DNA from: Gordonia sputi NBRC 100414
GTDB taxonomy: Bacteria; Actinomycetota; Actinomycetes; Mycobacteriales; Mycobacteriaceae
DNA: 57,734 bases
Direction: 5' to 3'
Assembly (NCBI RefSeq): GCF_000248055.1
Contig: NZ_BAFC01000048.1
Location: 1-57,734 of the forward strand
Shown here: piece by piece, positions 36,332 through 45,607 of the stretch
Numbering within the stretch: the stretch's first letter is position 1
How the letters are laid out: each line of letters begins with the position of its first letter
Program-made: the position numbers and the translations under genes
The notes under the pieces: generated by a model
Database searches by the model: none
The model's input: only the letters and a program-made list of their open reading frames with translations
Told to the model about the DNA's origin: nothing

Positions 36332-37183
36332 TCAGCTCTGCCGCTGCGGGATCAGCGCGAGCTGACGCGACTGTGCGACCACGGTGCCCGTCGAGTCCAC
36401 CACGAGGTGGTCCTCCTCGAACATTCCGGGTCCGACCTCGGTACTCGACGCCGCGAACCTCAGCCAGCCAGGCGCGGGATGTCGTCGGACGTAGGTGGTG
36501 AGCTGGACGGTCGGCGCCCAGCCGAAGAGCGCGAGGTTCATCACCACCGGGGGCGAGATGTCGCAGACGAGCACCGCGAAATCGACGTCGGGCTCGGTGT
36601 TCTTGGGACGTGTCCACCCGCGGACGACCGGTTCACCGGTCTCGCCACGCGCGACGGGAAAACTCGTCGGATCGAGCACGAGGTCGAGTGCGCCGCCGAG
36701 GTGCATGACCTCACCGACGGGCGAGCCGTCGATGGATATGCCGTCGGGCTGCGGATCGACGGGCAGGTCGTCGAGCACGGACGGCGCCGAGTGATGCGGC
36801 GTGCCGCTGTCGGGTCGCGCGAGGGTGACCGACGACGACACCATCAGTCGTCCGTTCTGCGCGAGGTCGACGGTCAGCAGCGTGACGGTGCGGCCGCGTT
36901 TGCGTAGCGTCACCGCGAGGTCGACGTCGGACGGATCCGGTGCTGCGAGGTAGTCGCTGGCGATGGCGACGGGCACGAGGTCGGCTGCCGACGGCATCGA
37001 CTCGTCTGAGCCGACGAGCTCGTCGTATGCGTGCAGCGCCGCGCGGGCGACCAGCATCTGCATCGTGCCGCCGTGCACCTTGGGGCCGATCGTGAACGTC
37101 GGATCGATACTCGCGTGATAGTTCACATCGCCGGGGCCCTCGGTGGGACGCAGGGTCAACAGCCCGGCGATCTTGTCGCTCAT
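36332..37183 (-). CDS. Acyl-CoA thioesterase-like protein
   Basis: A 283-residue double-hotdog protein, related to TesB-type acyl-CoA thioesterases: YHASIDPTFTIGPKVHGGTMQMLVAR in the first half and SPPVVMNLALFGWAPTVQLTTYVRRHP in the second. It probably hydrolyses an acyl-CoA. Its ATG overlaps the stop of the TIM-barrel gene (ATGA). It corresponds to Rv0499. Confidence 0.78.
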   Translation of the reverse strand: MSDKIAGLLTLRPTEGPGDVNYHASIDPTFTIGPKVHGGTMQMLVARAALHAYDELVGSDESMPSAADLVPVAIASDYLAAPDPSDVDLAVTLRKRGRTVTLLTVDLAQNGRLMVSSSVTLARPDSGTPHHSAPSVLDDLPVDPQPDGISIDGSPVGEVMHLGGALDLVLDPTSFPVARGETGEPVVRGWTRPKNTEPDVDFAVLVCDISPPVVMNLALFGWAPTVQLTTYVRRHPAPGWLRFAASSTEVGPGMFEEDHLVVDSTGTVVAQSRQLALIPQRQS

Positions 37184-38076
37184 TCGGTTTCGGTCTCCTG
37201 GATCGGTGCTGTGCGGACGGGATCGCGTCGAAGGTTGGTTCGCGCGAAGTCGAGGGCGCGGCCGAGGAGGGCTGCGCGTTCGGGTTTGGTGCGAGCGGAT
37301 CCCGTGCTGACCTCGAGCACGACCGCCCCGGCGAAGTCGCTCGCGGCGAGGCGTCGACACACCTCGACACAGGGCTGCGACCCGTCTCCCGGAATCAGGT
37401 GCTCGTCGGTGGCCGCACCGCTGCCGTCGGCAAGGTGGAGATGGCTCAGTGCCGGCCCCATGCGCTCGAACAGGTCGACCGCGTCGACCCCTGCGGTCGC
37501 GGTGTGCGAGAGGTCGAGCGTGTAGTGCGCGTAGCCGTCGTCGGTCGGGTCGGTGGACTTTCCGAACGCCGACGCCGCGCGTCCCGGCCCTCCCCCGCGT
37601 GCATTCAACCGCTGCGCCGAACGCTTACCCGCACCGAAGAGTCGGTCGGCGCGCATCGGGAACATGTTCTCCACCGCGACGTCGACGCCGCTGTTCTCCT
37701 CGAGTTCTGTCACGAGGTCGTCGAATGCGGCGGTGTACGCCCGCTGCCAGCGGAAGGGCGGATGCACGACGACGGTCGGCGCTCCGAGATCCTCCGCCGC
37801 CGACACCGCACGCGCCAGCTTGGCCTGCGGATCGCGACCCCACACGCGCTGCGAGATGAGCAGGCACGGCGCGTGGATCGACAGCACCGGAACCTGATAT
37901 CGCTCTGACAGGTACTCGACATGCGAGATGTCCTGACTGACGGCTTCGCCCCACACCATGAGTTCGACGCCGTCGAAACCCAGCTCGGCCGCGTACGCGA
38001 AGGCCGCCTCGGTGTTCTGCGGATAGACCGACGCCGTCGACAGCCCGATCGGGATGTCGGCTACAGGAGTGATCAT
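37180..38076 (-). CDS. Sugar phosphate isomerase/AP-endonuclease-2-like TIM barrel
   Basis: A 298-residue xylose-isomerase-like TIM barrel (Rv0498-like). Metal-binding positions of the family are seen in GFDGVELMVWGE, SIHAP, VVHPPFRW, VAVENMFP and HLHLADGSG. Members act on sugar phosphates or abasic DNA; the role here is unknown. It is coupled to the thioesterase gene through ATGA and lies 7 bp after the Rv0497-like gene. Confidence 0.78.
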   Translation of the reverse strand: MITPVADIPIGLSTASVYPQNTEAAFAYAAELGFDGVELMVWGEAVSQDISHVEYLSERYQVPVLSIHAPCLLISQRVWGRDPQAKLARAVSAAEDLGAPTVVVHPPFRWQRAYTAAFDDLVTELEENSGVDVAVENMFPMRADRLFGAGKRSAQRLNARGGGPGRAASAFGKSTDPTDDGYAHYTLDLSHTATAGVDAVDLFERMGPALSHLHLADGSGAATDEHLIPGDGSQPCVEVCRRLAASDFAGAVVLEVSTGSARTKPERAALLGRALDFARTNLRRDPVRTAPIQETETE

Positions 38077-38083
38077 CAGATCC

Positions 38084-39793
38084 TCACGTCGCGAGCAACA
38101 CCAACGGACCGATGGTCACGATGAGCCCGACGCCCAGCGCCAACAGCGTGGTGAACAGATCGCGGGAGTGTCGCACGGCGTGCGTGAACGAGACGATGCC
38201 GAAGATCACCAGCACCGCGAGCACCAGCGCGAAGTAGACGTTCCAGCGCCAGAGTTCGGTGAATCCCCAGAACAATCCGACACCGACCGCCAACCCGAGG
38301 ATCGCCTCACCGATGACCAACAGCCACGCCTTCGCGGGCGAGCGGTCGTCGTCGGAGCCACTGGGCCTCTCGTCGGACTTCGCGGCTGCGGATGTGGAGT
38401 CCTTGGCGGATCGGGAAGCCTTGGACGCCGGGGTGCGGAGCGTTGCCGCCGCGCTGTCGGCTGTCTCCTCGTCCGCTGCTGTCTTGTCCGCTACTGGTGC
38501 GGCCGTGTCTTCGTCGACTTCGGTGAAGGCGGTGAAGTCGCTGCCCGCGGTCTCGGGAGAGTCCGACTCGAGCGCCTCGGCGGTACGGGTTTCCGCGACG
38601 TCGAACGCGGACGTCGCTTCGCGGGCGGCCGAATCATGTTCGGCCGCACCGTGTTCGGCCGCACCGTGTTCGACTGTGTCGTGGTCGGCCGCATCGCGGT
38701 GGTTGTCGTCGGCATCTTCGCGGATGCTGTCGAACGACGAGTACCCGTACGAACGTTCGTCGTCGAGCGCGTCTGCGTCGTCGAATCCGCGGGCGGCCGG
38801 GGCCGGATCGCGTGAATCGTCGACGATCCCGATCACCGTGGTCTCCTCGACCACCGCGGCGGCAGCGGGGGTGCCGCTGAGGTGATCGTCGTCGGCGGGC
38901 GTATCGGACTCGACCGAATCGGATGCAACGGAATCGGATGCAACAGCGGAGCGGTCGTCTCGGGACGCCTTGCGGCCGAACCACCCGCGCTTGCGCTTGG
39001 GCTTGTCGCCGGATCGTCGGTCGGAACGCTTCTTCGACGTCGCGCGCTTCTCGTCGTACTCGGCGAAGGACCGGTATGCGTCGAAGTCGTCGTCGATGAC
39101 GTCCGCGAATCGGCCGGTGCGGGTGGGCGGCGGCGAATCGAGTTCGACGACGTCGACGTCGTCGGCTTCGACGAGCCGCACACCGTCGTCGGTGTCGTCA
39201 TCGCCAACGATCGGAATGATTCCGGTGACGGCATTGGCGTGCTCGTCATCGTTCGCCTGTCGCCCGTCGCGCGTGCTGCGTGATGCCCGCTCGGCGATGG
39301 CAGCTGAGCTGAAGTCGCGGGTCTGCGGAGGCGCGTCGTAGACGCCGCCGTCGAAGCCGGTCGACGCGCCGGCCGGGTCGGCGGAGTCCTGCAGCGGTCG
39401 GCGGTCGGATGCGCGCCGCGGGACCGGGCTGCTCGAGCGCGGGAAATGCGACGCGGAATCGGGCGAGTTCCAGACACTCGGGGTGTCGGACTTCGGTGCG
39501 CTGGACTTCGCGTCCTGAGTCTTGGGGGCCTGAGTCTTCGGGGCCTGAGCCTTCGGGGTTTCGCTCTTCGGGGCGTCGGTGATCCGCGGGATCTCGCCGG
39601 TGAGCTCCGACACCGAGACGGCTCCGTCGCGCCCGGCGCGGCGCCTACCCCGGTTTTCGGTGAGCCGCTTCGCGCGTTCCTCGTCGGCGATGGCAGCGTC
39701 GCGACGTGCGAGCAGTTCCGACACGGAGATGGGCCTCGACTCCGACGCCGAGTCGTCCGATCCGCCCGTGGGTGACCCCGGTTGCTTGGCCAT
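38084..39793 (-). CDS. Rv0497-like membrane protein with long disordered N-terminus
   Basis: A 569-residue protein. The first about 460 residues are acidic and repetitive, with two matching motifs, ISVSELLARR (22-31) and VSVSELTGEIPRI (59-71), a PKTQAPKTQ repeat, SDSVASDSVESD and EHGAAEHGAAEHD. The C-terminus has four membrane segments (AWLLVIGEAILGLAVGVGLF, YFALVLAVLVIFGIVSF, LFTTLLALGVGLIVTI and neighbours). The M. tuberculosis counterpart is about 310 residues, so this version is longer through its disordered part. Function unknown; the SELLAR/SELTGEIP motifs are the conserved signature. Confidence 0.8.
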   Translation of the reverse strand: MAKQPGSPTGGSDDSASESRPISVSELLARRDAAIADEERAKRLTENRGRRRAGRDGAVSVSELTGEIPRITDAPKSETPKAQAPKTQAPKTQDAKSSAPKSDTPSVWNSPDSASHFPRSSSPVPRRASDRRPLQDSADPAGASTGFDGGVYDAPPQTRDFSSAAIAERASRSTRDGRQANDDEHANAVTGIIPIVGDDDTDDGVRLVEADDVDVVELDSPPPTRTGRFADVIDDDFDAYRSFAEYDEKRATSKKRSDRRSGDKPKRKRGWFGRKASRDDRSAVASDSVASDSVESDTPADDDHLSGTPAAAAVVEETTVIGIVDDSRDPAPAARGFDDADALDDERSYGYSSFDSIREDADDNHRDAADHDTVEHGAAEHGAAEHDSAAREATSAFDVAETRTAEALESDSPETAGSDFTAFTEVDEDTAAPVADKTAADEETADSAAATLRTPASKASRSAKDSTSAAAKSDERPSGSDDDRSPAKAWLLVIGEAILGLAVGVGLFWGFTELWRWNVYFALVLAVLVIFGIVSFTHAVRHSRDLFTTLLALGVGLIVTIGPLVLLAT

Positions 39794-39820
39794 CGAAACT
39801 CGCTCTCCTCCTCAGGCCGC

Positions 39821-40846
39821 CTAGCGCAGGCCCTGGGTTGCCGGTGCCGAACCCGCCGACTGCGCCGTCCCTGTGCGGGTCGCTTCAGCGGGGGTCGTCC
39901 CGATCTGTTCTTGGTTGTCCGCCAGCTCGGTGTCGAGACGACGCAGGATCACGCCCTCGCGCAACGCCCACGGACAGATCTCCAGTGTATCGACCGACAG
40001 CGCCCGCATCGCCGCCTCCGCGACGAGCGCGCCCGCAACGAGTTGACCAGCACGGTCGGCGCTGACGCCCTCGAGTTCTGCGCGGTCGTCGCGGGTCATC
40101 CGCGAGATGAAGGCGATCAACTGGCGCAGCCCACTCGCGGTGAGCTGACGCTTGACCCGCAATCCGGCTCCCGACGGCGCAGCCCCGGTCAGCCGCGCGA
40201 GCGACCGGAACGTCTTCGACGTCGCCACCGCGATGTCGGGTTTGCCCGCCGCACGCAGTTCGCGCGCGGGGTCTCTGAGTTCAGCGTCGAGCCAGTCACG
40301 CAGCACGCCGATACGTCGACGGTCCGGCGGGTCGTCGGGCAGCCACTCGCGGGTCAACCTGCCCGCGCCCAGCGGCAGACTCAACGCGACGTCGGGTTCT
40401 TCGTCGACGCCGTTGGAGATCTCCAGTGATCCCCCTCCGATGTCGAGCGCGAGGATGCGACCGGCGCTCCAGCCGTACCAGCGCCGCACGGCCAGCGAGG
40501 TCAGCCGCGCCTCGTCGCGACCGCTCAACACGGTCACCCGTACACCGGTCTTGGCTTCGACGCGGTCGAGTACCTCGTCAGAGTTGGTTGCGTCGCGCAC
40601 GGCAGACGTCGCGAACGCCATCGTCTGTTCGCACCCCGACGTCGCGGCGATGTGGGTGAATTCGTCGACCGAGTCGATCAACGATCGGGCACCGCGCTCG
40701 GTGAGCCTGCCCTTCTCGTCGATCTGTTCGGCGAGCCGCAGCACCGACTTGGTGGAACTCATCGGTGTCGGGTGGCCGCCTCGATGGGCATCGACGACGA
40801 GCAGGTGGACAGTGTTGCTGCCCACGTCGAGCACTCCTAAACGCAC
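39821..40846 (-). CDS. ppx: Ppx/GppA-family exopolyphosphatase
   Basis: A 341-residue Ppx/GppA phosphatase of the ASKHA fold. The first phosphate loop VLDVGSNTVHLL is at residues 5-16 and the second ILALDIGGGSLEIS in the middle. It hydrolyses polyphosphate or pppGpp; the mycobacterial counterpart (Rv0496) is an exopolyphosphatase. It starts at GTG 40846. Together with senX3-regX3 nearby, this points to phosphate homeostasis. Confidence 0.88.
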   Translation of the reverse strand: MRLGVLDVGSNTVHLLVVDAHRGGHPTPMSSTKSVLRLAEQIDEKGRLTERGARSLIDSVDEFTHIAATSGCEQTMAFATSAVRDATNSDEVLDRVEAKTGVRVTVLSGRDEARLTSLAVRRWYGWSAGRILALDIGGGSLEISNGVDEEPDVALSLPLGAGRLTREWLPDDPPDRRRIGVLRDWLDAELRDPARELRAAGKPDIAVATSKTFRSLARLTGAAPSGAGLRVKRQLTASGLRQLIAFISRMTRDDRAELEGVSADRAGQLVAGALVAEAAMRALSVDTLEICPWALREGVILRRLDTELADNQEQIGTTPAEATRTGTAQSAGSAPATQGLR

Positions 40847-40946
40847 GAATACACGGTAGTGCGTCGACGATTCGCCAGGTTGCGTGGGTGGCGAAACACA
40901 CGGGCGCGATCAGACACCACGCGGCCGATACGACTACCGTGAACGC

Positions 40947-41798
40947 GTGCCAAGCCCCACCCCGTCCGCACAGATCTCACCGGCCCCCGAGGTACCACTC
41001 GACTTCGCGCGGGAATGGTATGAGTTCTTCGATCCCGCGGACCCAGAACACCTCATCAACGCCGACCTGACCTGGCTGTTGTCGCACTGGACCTGCGTCT
41101 TCGGAACCCCGGCCTGTCAGGGGATCATCGACGGCAGGCCCGACGACGGCTGCTGCAGCCACGGCGCCTACCTGACCGACAAGGACGACCGCAAGCACCT
41201 CGCGAAGAGCGTCGCCATGCTCACCCCTGACGACTGGCAGTACTACGAGAAGGGTTCTGGCAAAGACCCTCTCGGCAAGCGCGGCTATCTCGAAGAGGGA
41301 GACCTCGACGACGAACCCGCGCTCAAGACGCGAACGCACAAGGGCGCGTGCATCTTTCTCAATCGTCCCGGCTTCGACCGCGGCCCCGGGTGTGCACTGC
41401 ACGCGATGGCATTGCGCAAGGGCATCGAGCCGTGGAGCGTGAAACCCGATGTGTGCTGGCAACTTCCGATCCGGCGCGAGCAGGACTGGGTGGAGCGTCC
41501 CGACGGCACGCAGGTCCTCAAGACCACCATCACCGAGTTCGATCGCCGCGGCTGGGGCGAGGGCGGCCACGACCTCAAGTGGTACTGCTCGGGTTCGCCC
41601 GACGCCCACGTCGGCGCGACACAGGTCTTCGAGTCCTACGCACCCGAATTGACCGAACTCCTCGGCAAACCCGCATACGACGAGTTGGCCAGGGCGTGCC
41701 GACGCCGCAACGGCCTCGGGATCGTCGCGGTTCATCCGGCGACCGCAGCGGCGACGACGCGTCGAACAACCGACATCAAGTACGAGGAACTGGGCTAA
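40947..41798 (+). CDS. Conserved cysteine-rich protein (Rv0495c-like)
   Basis: A 283-residue protein with clustered cysteines: [41 protein letters not shown], and PDVCWQLP. This pattern suggests a bound zinc or iron-sulfur cluster, as in YkgJ/DUF3109-type proteins. No function is known. It is divergent from ppx across 100 bp, the order seen in M. tuberculosis. GTG 40947 is chosen; the frame upstream is open by 21 codons but that part overlaps the promoter region. Confidence 0.78.
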   Translation: MPSPTPSAQISPAPEVPLDFAREWYEFFDPADPEHLINADLTWLLSHWTCVFGTPACQGIIDGRPDDGCCSHGAYLTDKDDRKHLAKSVAMLTPDDWQYYEKGSGKDPLGKRGYLEEGDLDDEPALKTRTHKGACIFLNRPGFDRGPGCALHAMALRKGIEPWSVKPDVCWQLPIRREQDWVERPDGTQVLKTTITEFDRRGWGEGGHDLKWYCSGSPDAHVGATQVFESYAPELTELLGKPAYDELARACRRRNGLGIVAVHPATAAATTRRTTDIKYEELG

Positions 41799-41837
41799 CC
41801 ACCCCGCAGTCGCCGCTGATCGGGCACACTACCGAGC

Positions 41838-42983
41838 ATGCGATTTGGGATACCAAATACAGCTCGGCAGTTACTGAAGACCGACGAGTACGAGTGGCTG
41901 GTGTCCTACCTCACCTCTCGCGGCCTGCTCCGCTGGAGCAGGTGGCTGGTAGCGATCGACGGCGCCACCATCGGGGTGACCGCGATGCTCGCCGCCCTCG
42001 CTCCCCCAGGCGTGCTGTGGCCGTACGGCAACCTCGTGATGGTAGGCCTGGCCGTCGCAGGCATCTGCTGGTCGGCACGGTGGCTCCTCGGACGCTGGCC
42101 ATCACATCTCGAATCGTTGGTATTGATCGCCGCAGCCGACATCGGTGTCGCGACAGCATGTTTCGCTCATCACAACCTCGTGCTCGGCGTTGCCGCGACA
42201 CCGTTGTTCGCGGCAACCGGGGCCTACATCGCCTTCTTCCACAGCACCGCAGCCAATATCTGCCACATCGTCTTCGCGGTCACCGTGGTGGTCACTGCGG
42301 TGGTCGCAAGCGCTTTCGTCCAAGGCCCGCAATGGCTTCCGGTCGCGATGAGCAAAGGCTTGATCGCCCTGTTGCTGACAGCGCTTGTCTTACCGTTCCT
42401 GCGCATCGCCTACAGCATGTTCCGTTCCAGTGCTGACGCGTCGGCGGTCGACTCATTGACCGGATTGCTGAACAGGCGCGGCCTTCGACAGGAAGTCGCA
42501 AAGGCCGAGATCGAATCACCCGACTCGCCCCCGTGGACGGTCGTCGCAGTCGACCTCGACAACTTCGAGGCCGTCAACGACATCTACGGGCACCAGCGAG
42601 GCGACGATGTCCTCGTCGCCGTGGCCGATCTACTCCGACGTTGCCAGGTCCCCGGTACGCACACACTGATCGTCAGACTGGGCGGCGATGAATTCGCGAT
42701 GGCGTTGCGCGCGACAAAGACCGATGCAGAGCGCCTCGCCGCCCGCGTCCTGCACGCGATCAGCCAGGAAACGGATCTCGGCGTGTCGGCGAGCGTCGGC
42801 GTCGCCACGGGCCATCCCGACAGCGACGTGTTCGAACTGGTCGCGTCGGCGGACACGGCGATGTACACCGCGAAACGATCAGGCGGCGACCAGGCGGCTC
42901 GGGTCACGCTCGGGCCGGGTCAGAACTCCAACACTCACGACCCGGACAACCGGGAGTCGAGCAGTCAAGGCTCGAGCTTGTAG
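41838..42983 (+). CDS. Membrane-anchored GGDEF diguanylate cyclase
   Basis: A 381-residue protein with about six membrane segments in the first 195 residues and a GGDEF domain (about 203-365). The catalytic site reads RLGGDEF (282-286), intact, and the substrate motif DLDNFEAVNDIYGHQRGDDVL is typical, so c-di-GMP synthesis is expected. No RxxD inhibition site is seen five residues before GGDEF. It has no EAL partner in the window. Its last 19 bp overlap the 3' end of regX3 on the opposite strand. It has no counterpart in the M. tuberculosis block and is probably an insertion in this lineage. Confidence 0.88.
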   Translation: MRFGIPNTARQLLKTDEYEWLVSYLTSRGLLRWSRWLVAIDGATIGVTAMLAALAPPGVLWPYGNLVMVGLAVAGICWSARWLLGRWPSHLESLVLIAAADIGVATACFAHHNLVLGVAATPLFAATGAYIAFFHSTAANICHIVFAVTVVVTAVVASAFVQGPQWLPVAMSKGLIALLLTALVLPFLRIAYSMFRSSADASAVDSLTGLLNRRGLRQEVAKAEIESPDSPPWTVVAVDLDNFEAVNDIYGHQRGDDVLVAVADLLRRCQVPGTHTLIVRLGGDEFAMALRATKTDAERLAARVLHAISQETDLGVSASVGVATGHPDSDVFELVASADTAMYTAKRSGGDQAARVTLGPGQNSNTHDPDNRESSSQGSSL

Positions 42984-43651
42984 CCGAGTCCCCGGACCGT
43001 CACGAGGTGCTTCGGGCTGGCCGGGTCGGGCTCGATCTTCGAGCGAAGCCGCTTGACGTGCACGTCGAGGGTCTTGGTGTCGCCGACGTAGTCGGCACCC
43101 CACACGCGGTCGATGAGCTGACCGCGGGTGAGCACTCGACCCGAGTTGCGCAGCAGGTACTCGAGGAGGTCGAACTCCTTGAGCGGCAACGTGATCTGCT
43201 GTCCACTGACGGCGACGATGTGGCGCTCGACGTCCATCCGGACCGGACCGGCCTCCAGGATACCGATGGCCAGGTCGTCGTCGATCCCGTCGCCACCGCG
43301 ACGCAGCACGGCACGGATTCGGGCAATGAGCTCGCGAGCCGAGTACGGCTTGGTGACGTAGTCATCGGCACCGAGTTCGAGTCCGACGACCTTGTCGATC
43401 TCGCTGTCGCGTGCGGTCACCATGATCACCGGCACGCTCGACCGCGTGCGCAACGACTTGCAGATCTCTGTGCCGGACATACCGGGAAGCATCAGATCGA
43501 GCAGAACGATGTCGGGGCTGACGCGGTCGAAGGTGCCGAGTGCCGCCGCGCCGTCGTTGACGACGGTGGCCTCGAATCCCTCCTTGCGCAACAGGAATGC
43601 CAGCGGATCGGCCAGCGATTCCTCGTCCTCGACGATCAGAACGTGAGTCAC
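42965..43651 (-). CDS. regX3: Phosphate-responsive response regulator RegX3
   Basis: A 228-residue OmpR/PhoB-type regulator. The receiver has Asp52 (LLDLMLPG) as phosphorylation site and the KPY loop; the C-terminal winged helix ends in HLVTVRGLGYKLEP. It is the partner of SenX3 and controls phosphate-starvation genes. The GTG start overlaps the senX3 stop (GTGA), with none of the spacer repeats found in M. tuberculosis. Confidence 0.94.
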   Translation of the reverse strand: MTHVLIVEDEESLADPLAFLLRKEGFEATVVNDGAAALGTFDRVSPDIVLLDLMLPGMSGTEICKSLRTRSSVPVIMVTARDSEIDKVVGLELGADDYVTKPYSARELIARIRAVLRRGGDGIDDDLAIGILEAGPVRMDVERHIVAVSGQQITLPLKEFDLLEYLLRNSGRVLTRGQLIDRVWGADYVGDTKTLDVHVKRLRSKIEPDPASPKHLVTVRGLGYKLEP

Positions 43652-45108
43652 CTGTCGGTTTCCTTCGGTCGTGCGATCGGCGCAGGCTGAACTGCCTCGC
43701 CCTGGACCACGGCAACAACTGCCGTAGGTTCGAATATCTCGGTGTCGGCGATCTCGGTGTCCCACACACTCTCGGTGCTCATGTCCTGCGGGATACACAG
43801 GGTGAATGTAGAGCCCGTACCGGGCTTGCTCCACAGAGAGATGACTCCACCGTGATTGGCGGCGACGTGCTTGACGATAGCCAACCCCAAACCGGTGCCG
43901 CCGGTACTGCGCGACCGCGCCTTGTCGACACGGAAGAAGCGCTCGAAGACTCGCTGCTGGTCGGCGGGTGCGATCCCGATCCCCCGGTCGGTGACGGAGA
44001 TGGCAACCATCGGCCTCCCGTCGTGGCGGGTCACGCGCCTGCTCACCGAGACGGTCGTGTGCGGCGGCGAGTACGAGATGGCATTGACGATCAGATTGTT
44101 CAGCGCCGTCAACAAGAGCATGCGGTCACCACGCACCGTCAGGTCTGCTGCGGCGTCGGCGCGCAGCGAGATCGACGCCGCTTCGGCAGCTACACCCGCT
44201 GATTCGATCGCTTCGTCGATCAGGGTGTCGACGTCGACGAGCGAGAAGTCAGCAGTCTCACCCTCCTGCAGTCGCGATAGCGCGAGCAGCTCGGTGACCA
44301 TGTTGCCCATGCGCGTGGCCTCCGCGACCACGCGATTACCGAAGTGCTGCACCGAATCCGAGTCGTCGGACGACTCCAGCAGCGCCTCCGCGAGCAGGCT
44401 GATGGCACCGACCGGTGTCTTCAGTTCGTGCGAGACGTTGGCGACGAAGTCGCGACGGGTGGCTTCGACGCGCAGATGCTCGGTGTCGTCGACACCGTAG
44501 ACAACGGCGTAGCGCTCCTCGCCCTCACGGACCAGTCGCGCGACACAGCTCACCGATTCGATGGTTTTGCCGCGTGCGCGCCCCGTCGAGAGGAATCCCA
44601 ACGCGGACGCGGGGGGTTCGAAATCGAAACGACGCTCGGCCTCGGTGTCGAGGACCTCTTTCGCCGCCTCCCAGACCGAATCGTCGAGCAGTCTGTCACG
44701 CACGAGGGCCAGTTCGACGGCGCGATGGTTGTACAGGACGACGTCGCGGAATTGGTCGACGACGGCGACCGCGGTGTCGGAGTTGCGCACGATCAGGCCG
44801 AGCAGTCCCGCGGTGGTCATCCGACCGTCCTCGGTGGTGCCGTGCACATCGCTGTCGCGCAGCTCCGCACTCTCGGGCACCACCCGCGGGCGTTCGGCGA
44901 GAGTTAACGAGTAGCTGGGCTGATCGTCGGCGACCTCGGGAACCACGGCGGCGTCGTCGAGGGTGCGCTGCGCATCGTCGCGGGTGCGGGCGGGCGAGTT
45001 ACGGGCGATCGCGTCACGGCGCCAGAAACGACCGAGCGCGAATCCGACGACGACAGCCGCCACGAGGGCGACGGCAACTGTCACGCCGCCCACGAATACA
45101 CCGGTCAC
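43648..45108 (-). CDS. senX3: Sensor histidine kinase SenX3
   Basis: A 486-residue kinase with one or two N-terminal membrane segments (about 4-26), a PAS-like domain (about 100-215), the phosphoacceptor His227 in FVANVSHELKTP, and an ATPase domain with N box NLIVNAISYS, DRGIGI and GTGLGLAIV. It senses phosphate status together with the Pst system and phosphorylates RegX3. It starts at GTG 45108. A triple direct repeat upstream suggests feedback by RegX3. Confidence 0.94.
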   Translation of the reverse strand: MTGVFVGGVTVAVALVAAVVVGFALGRFWRRDAIARNSPARTRDDAQRTLDDAAVVPEVADDQPSYSLTLAERPRVVPESAELRDSDVHGTTEDGRMTTAGLLGLIVRNSDTAVAVVDQFRDVVLYNHRAVELALVRDRLLDDSVWEAAKEVLDTEAERRFDFEPPASALGFLSTGRARGKTIESVSCVARLVREGEERYAVVYGVDDTEHLRVEATRRDFVANVSHELKTPVGAISLLAEALLESSDDSDSVQHFGNRVVAEATRMGNMVTELLALSRLQEGETADFSLVDVDTLIDEAIESAGVAAEAASISLRADAAADLTVRGDRMLLLTALNNLIVNAISYSPPHTTVSVSRRVTRHDGRPMVAISVTDRGIGIAPADQQRVFERFFRVDKARSRSTGGTGLGLAIVKHVAANHGGVISLWSKPGTGSTFTLCIPQDMSTESVWDTEIADTEIFEPTAVVAVVQGEAVQPAPIARPKETDR

Positions 45109-45157
45109 AACGTCAGCTTACGGCCCACCAAACTGCAGGAACACTCAGTGCAGGACA

Positions 45158-45184
45158 GTTCGACCGCTGTTCACGCACCGTTCC
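45158..45184. promoter_or_regulatory. PHO-box-like triple direct repeat upstream of senX3
   Basis: GTTCG (45158), GTTCA (45169) and GTTCC (45180) recur at exactly 11-bp spacing, the period of the PhoP/RegX3-type PHO box in actinobacteria. They lie 50-76 bp upstream of the senX3 start codon. Confidence 0.65.
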
Positions 45185-45217
45185 ACCCGCATTACGTGAC
45201 ACCGCGGTCTCCGACAT

Positions 45218-45553
45218 TCAAGAGGTGACCGACGCCACCAGATCGGCGTACTCGGGGTGCTCGTCGATGTAGTGGCGCACGTACGAACAGACCGGCACGA
45301 CCTGCTTGCCCTGAGACCTGATGTCGTCGAGAACGGTCCGCACGAGCTGGCCGGCGTATCCCCGTCCCGAGTAGGCGTCGAGGATCACCGTGTGAGTCAA
45401 AATCACCTGGTAGGGCTCCGACACGTAATCCAGGTACCCGACGAGATGTTCTGAGGGCTCATCGCGCGGATCGGACTCGGGATCGGTGAGGATCGCCTCG
45501 TACCTTTCCTGCGGTGCCGAGTGGACTATGCGCAGGGTTCCAGAATCGGCCAT
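45218..45553 (-). CDS. GNAT-family N-acetyltransferase-like protein (COG2388 type)
   Basis: A 111-residue short acetyltransferase-like protein. The acetyl-CoA loop region reads HTVILDAYSGRGYAGQLV and the end VPVCSYVRHYIDEHPEYADL is typical of the NATD1/YjdJ group, whose substrate is unknown. It sits alone between gpm1 and senX3, 54 bp before the gpm1 stop. Confidence 0.8.
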   Translation of the reverse strand: MADSGTLRIVHSAPQERYEAILTDPESDPRDEPSEHLVGYLDYVSEPYQVILTHTVILDAYSGRGYAGQLVRTVLDDIRSQGKQVVPVCSYVRHYIDEHPEYADLVASVTS

Positions 45554-45607
45554 GCAACCAATGTAACCGCGGTCACAGCAACCCGCCCGTGACGATTGGG
45601 TTACGGA

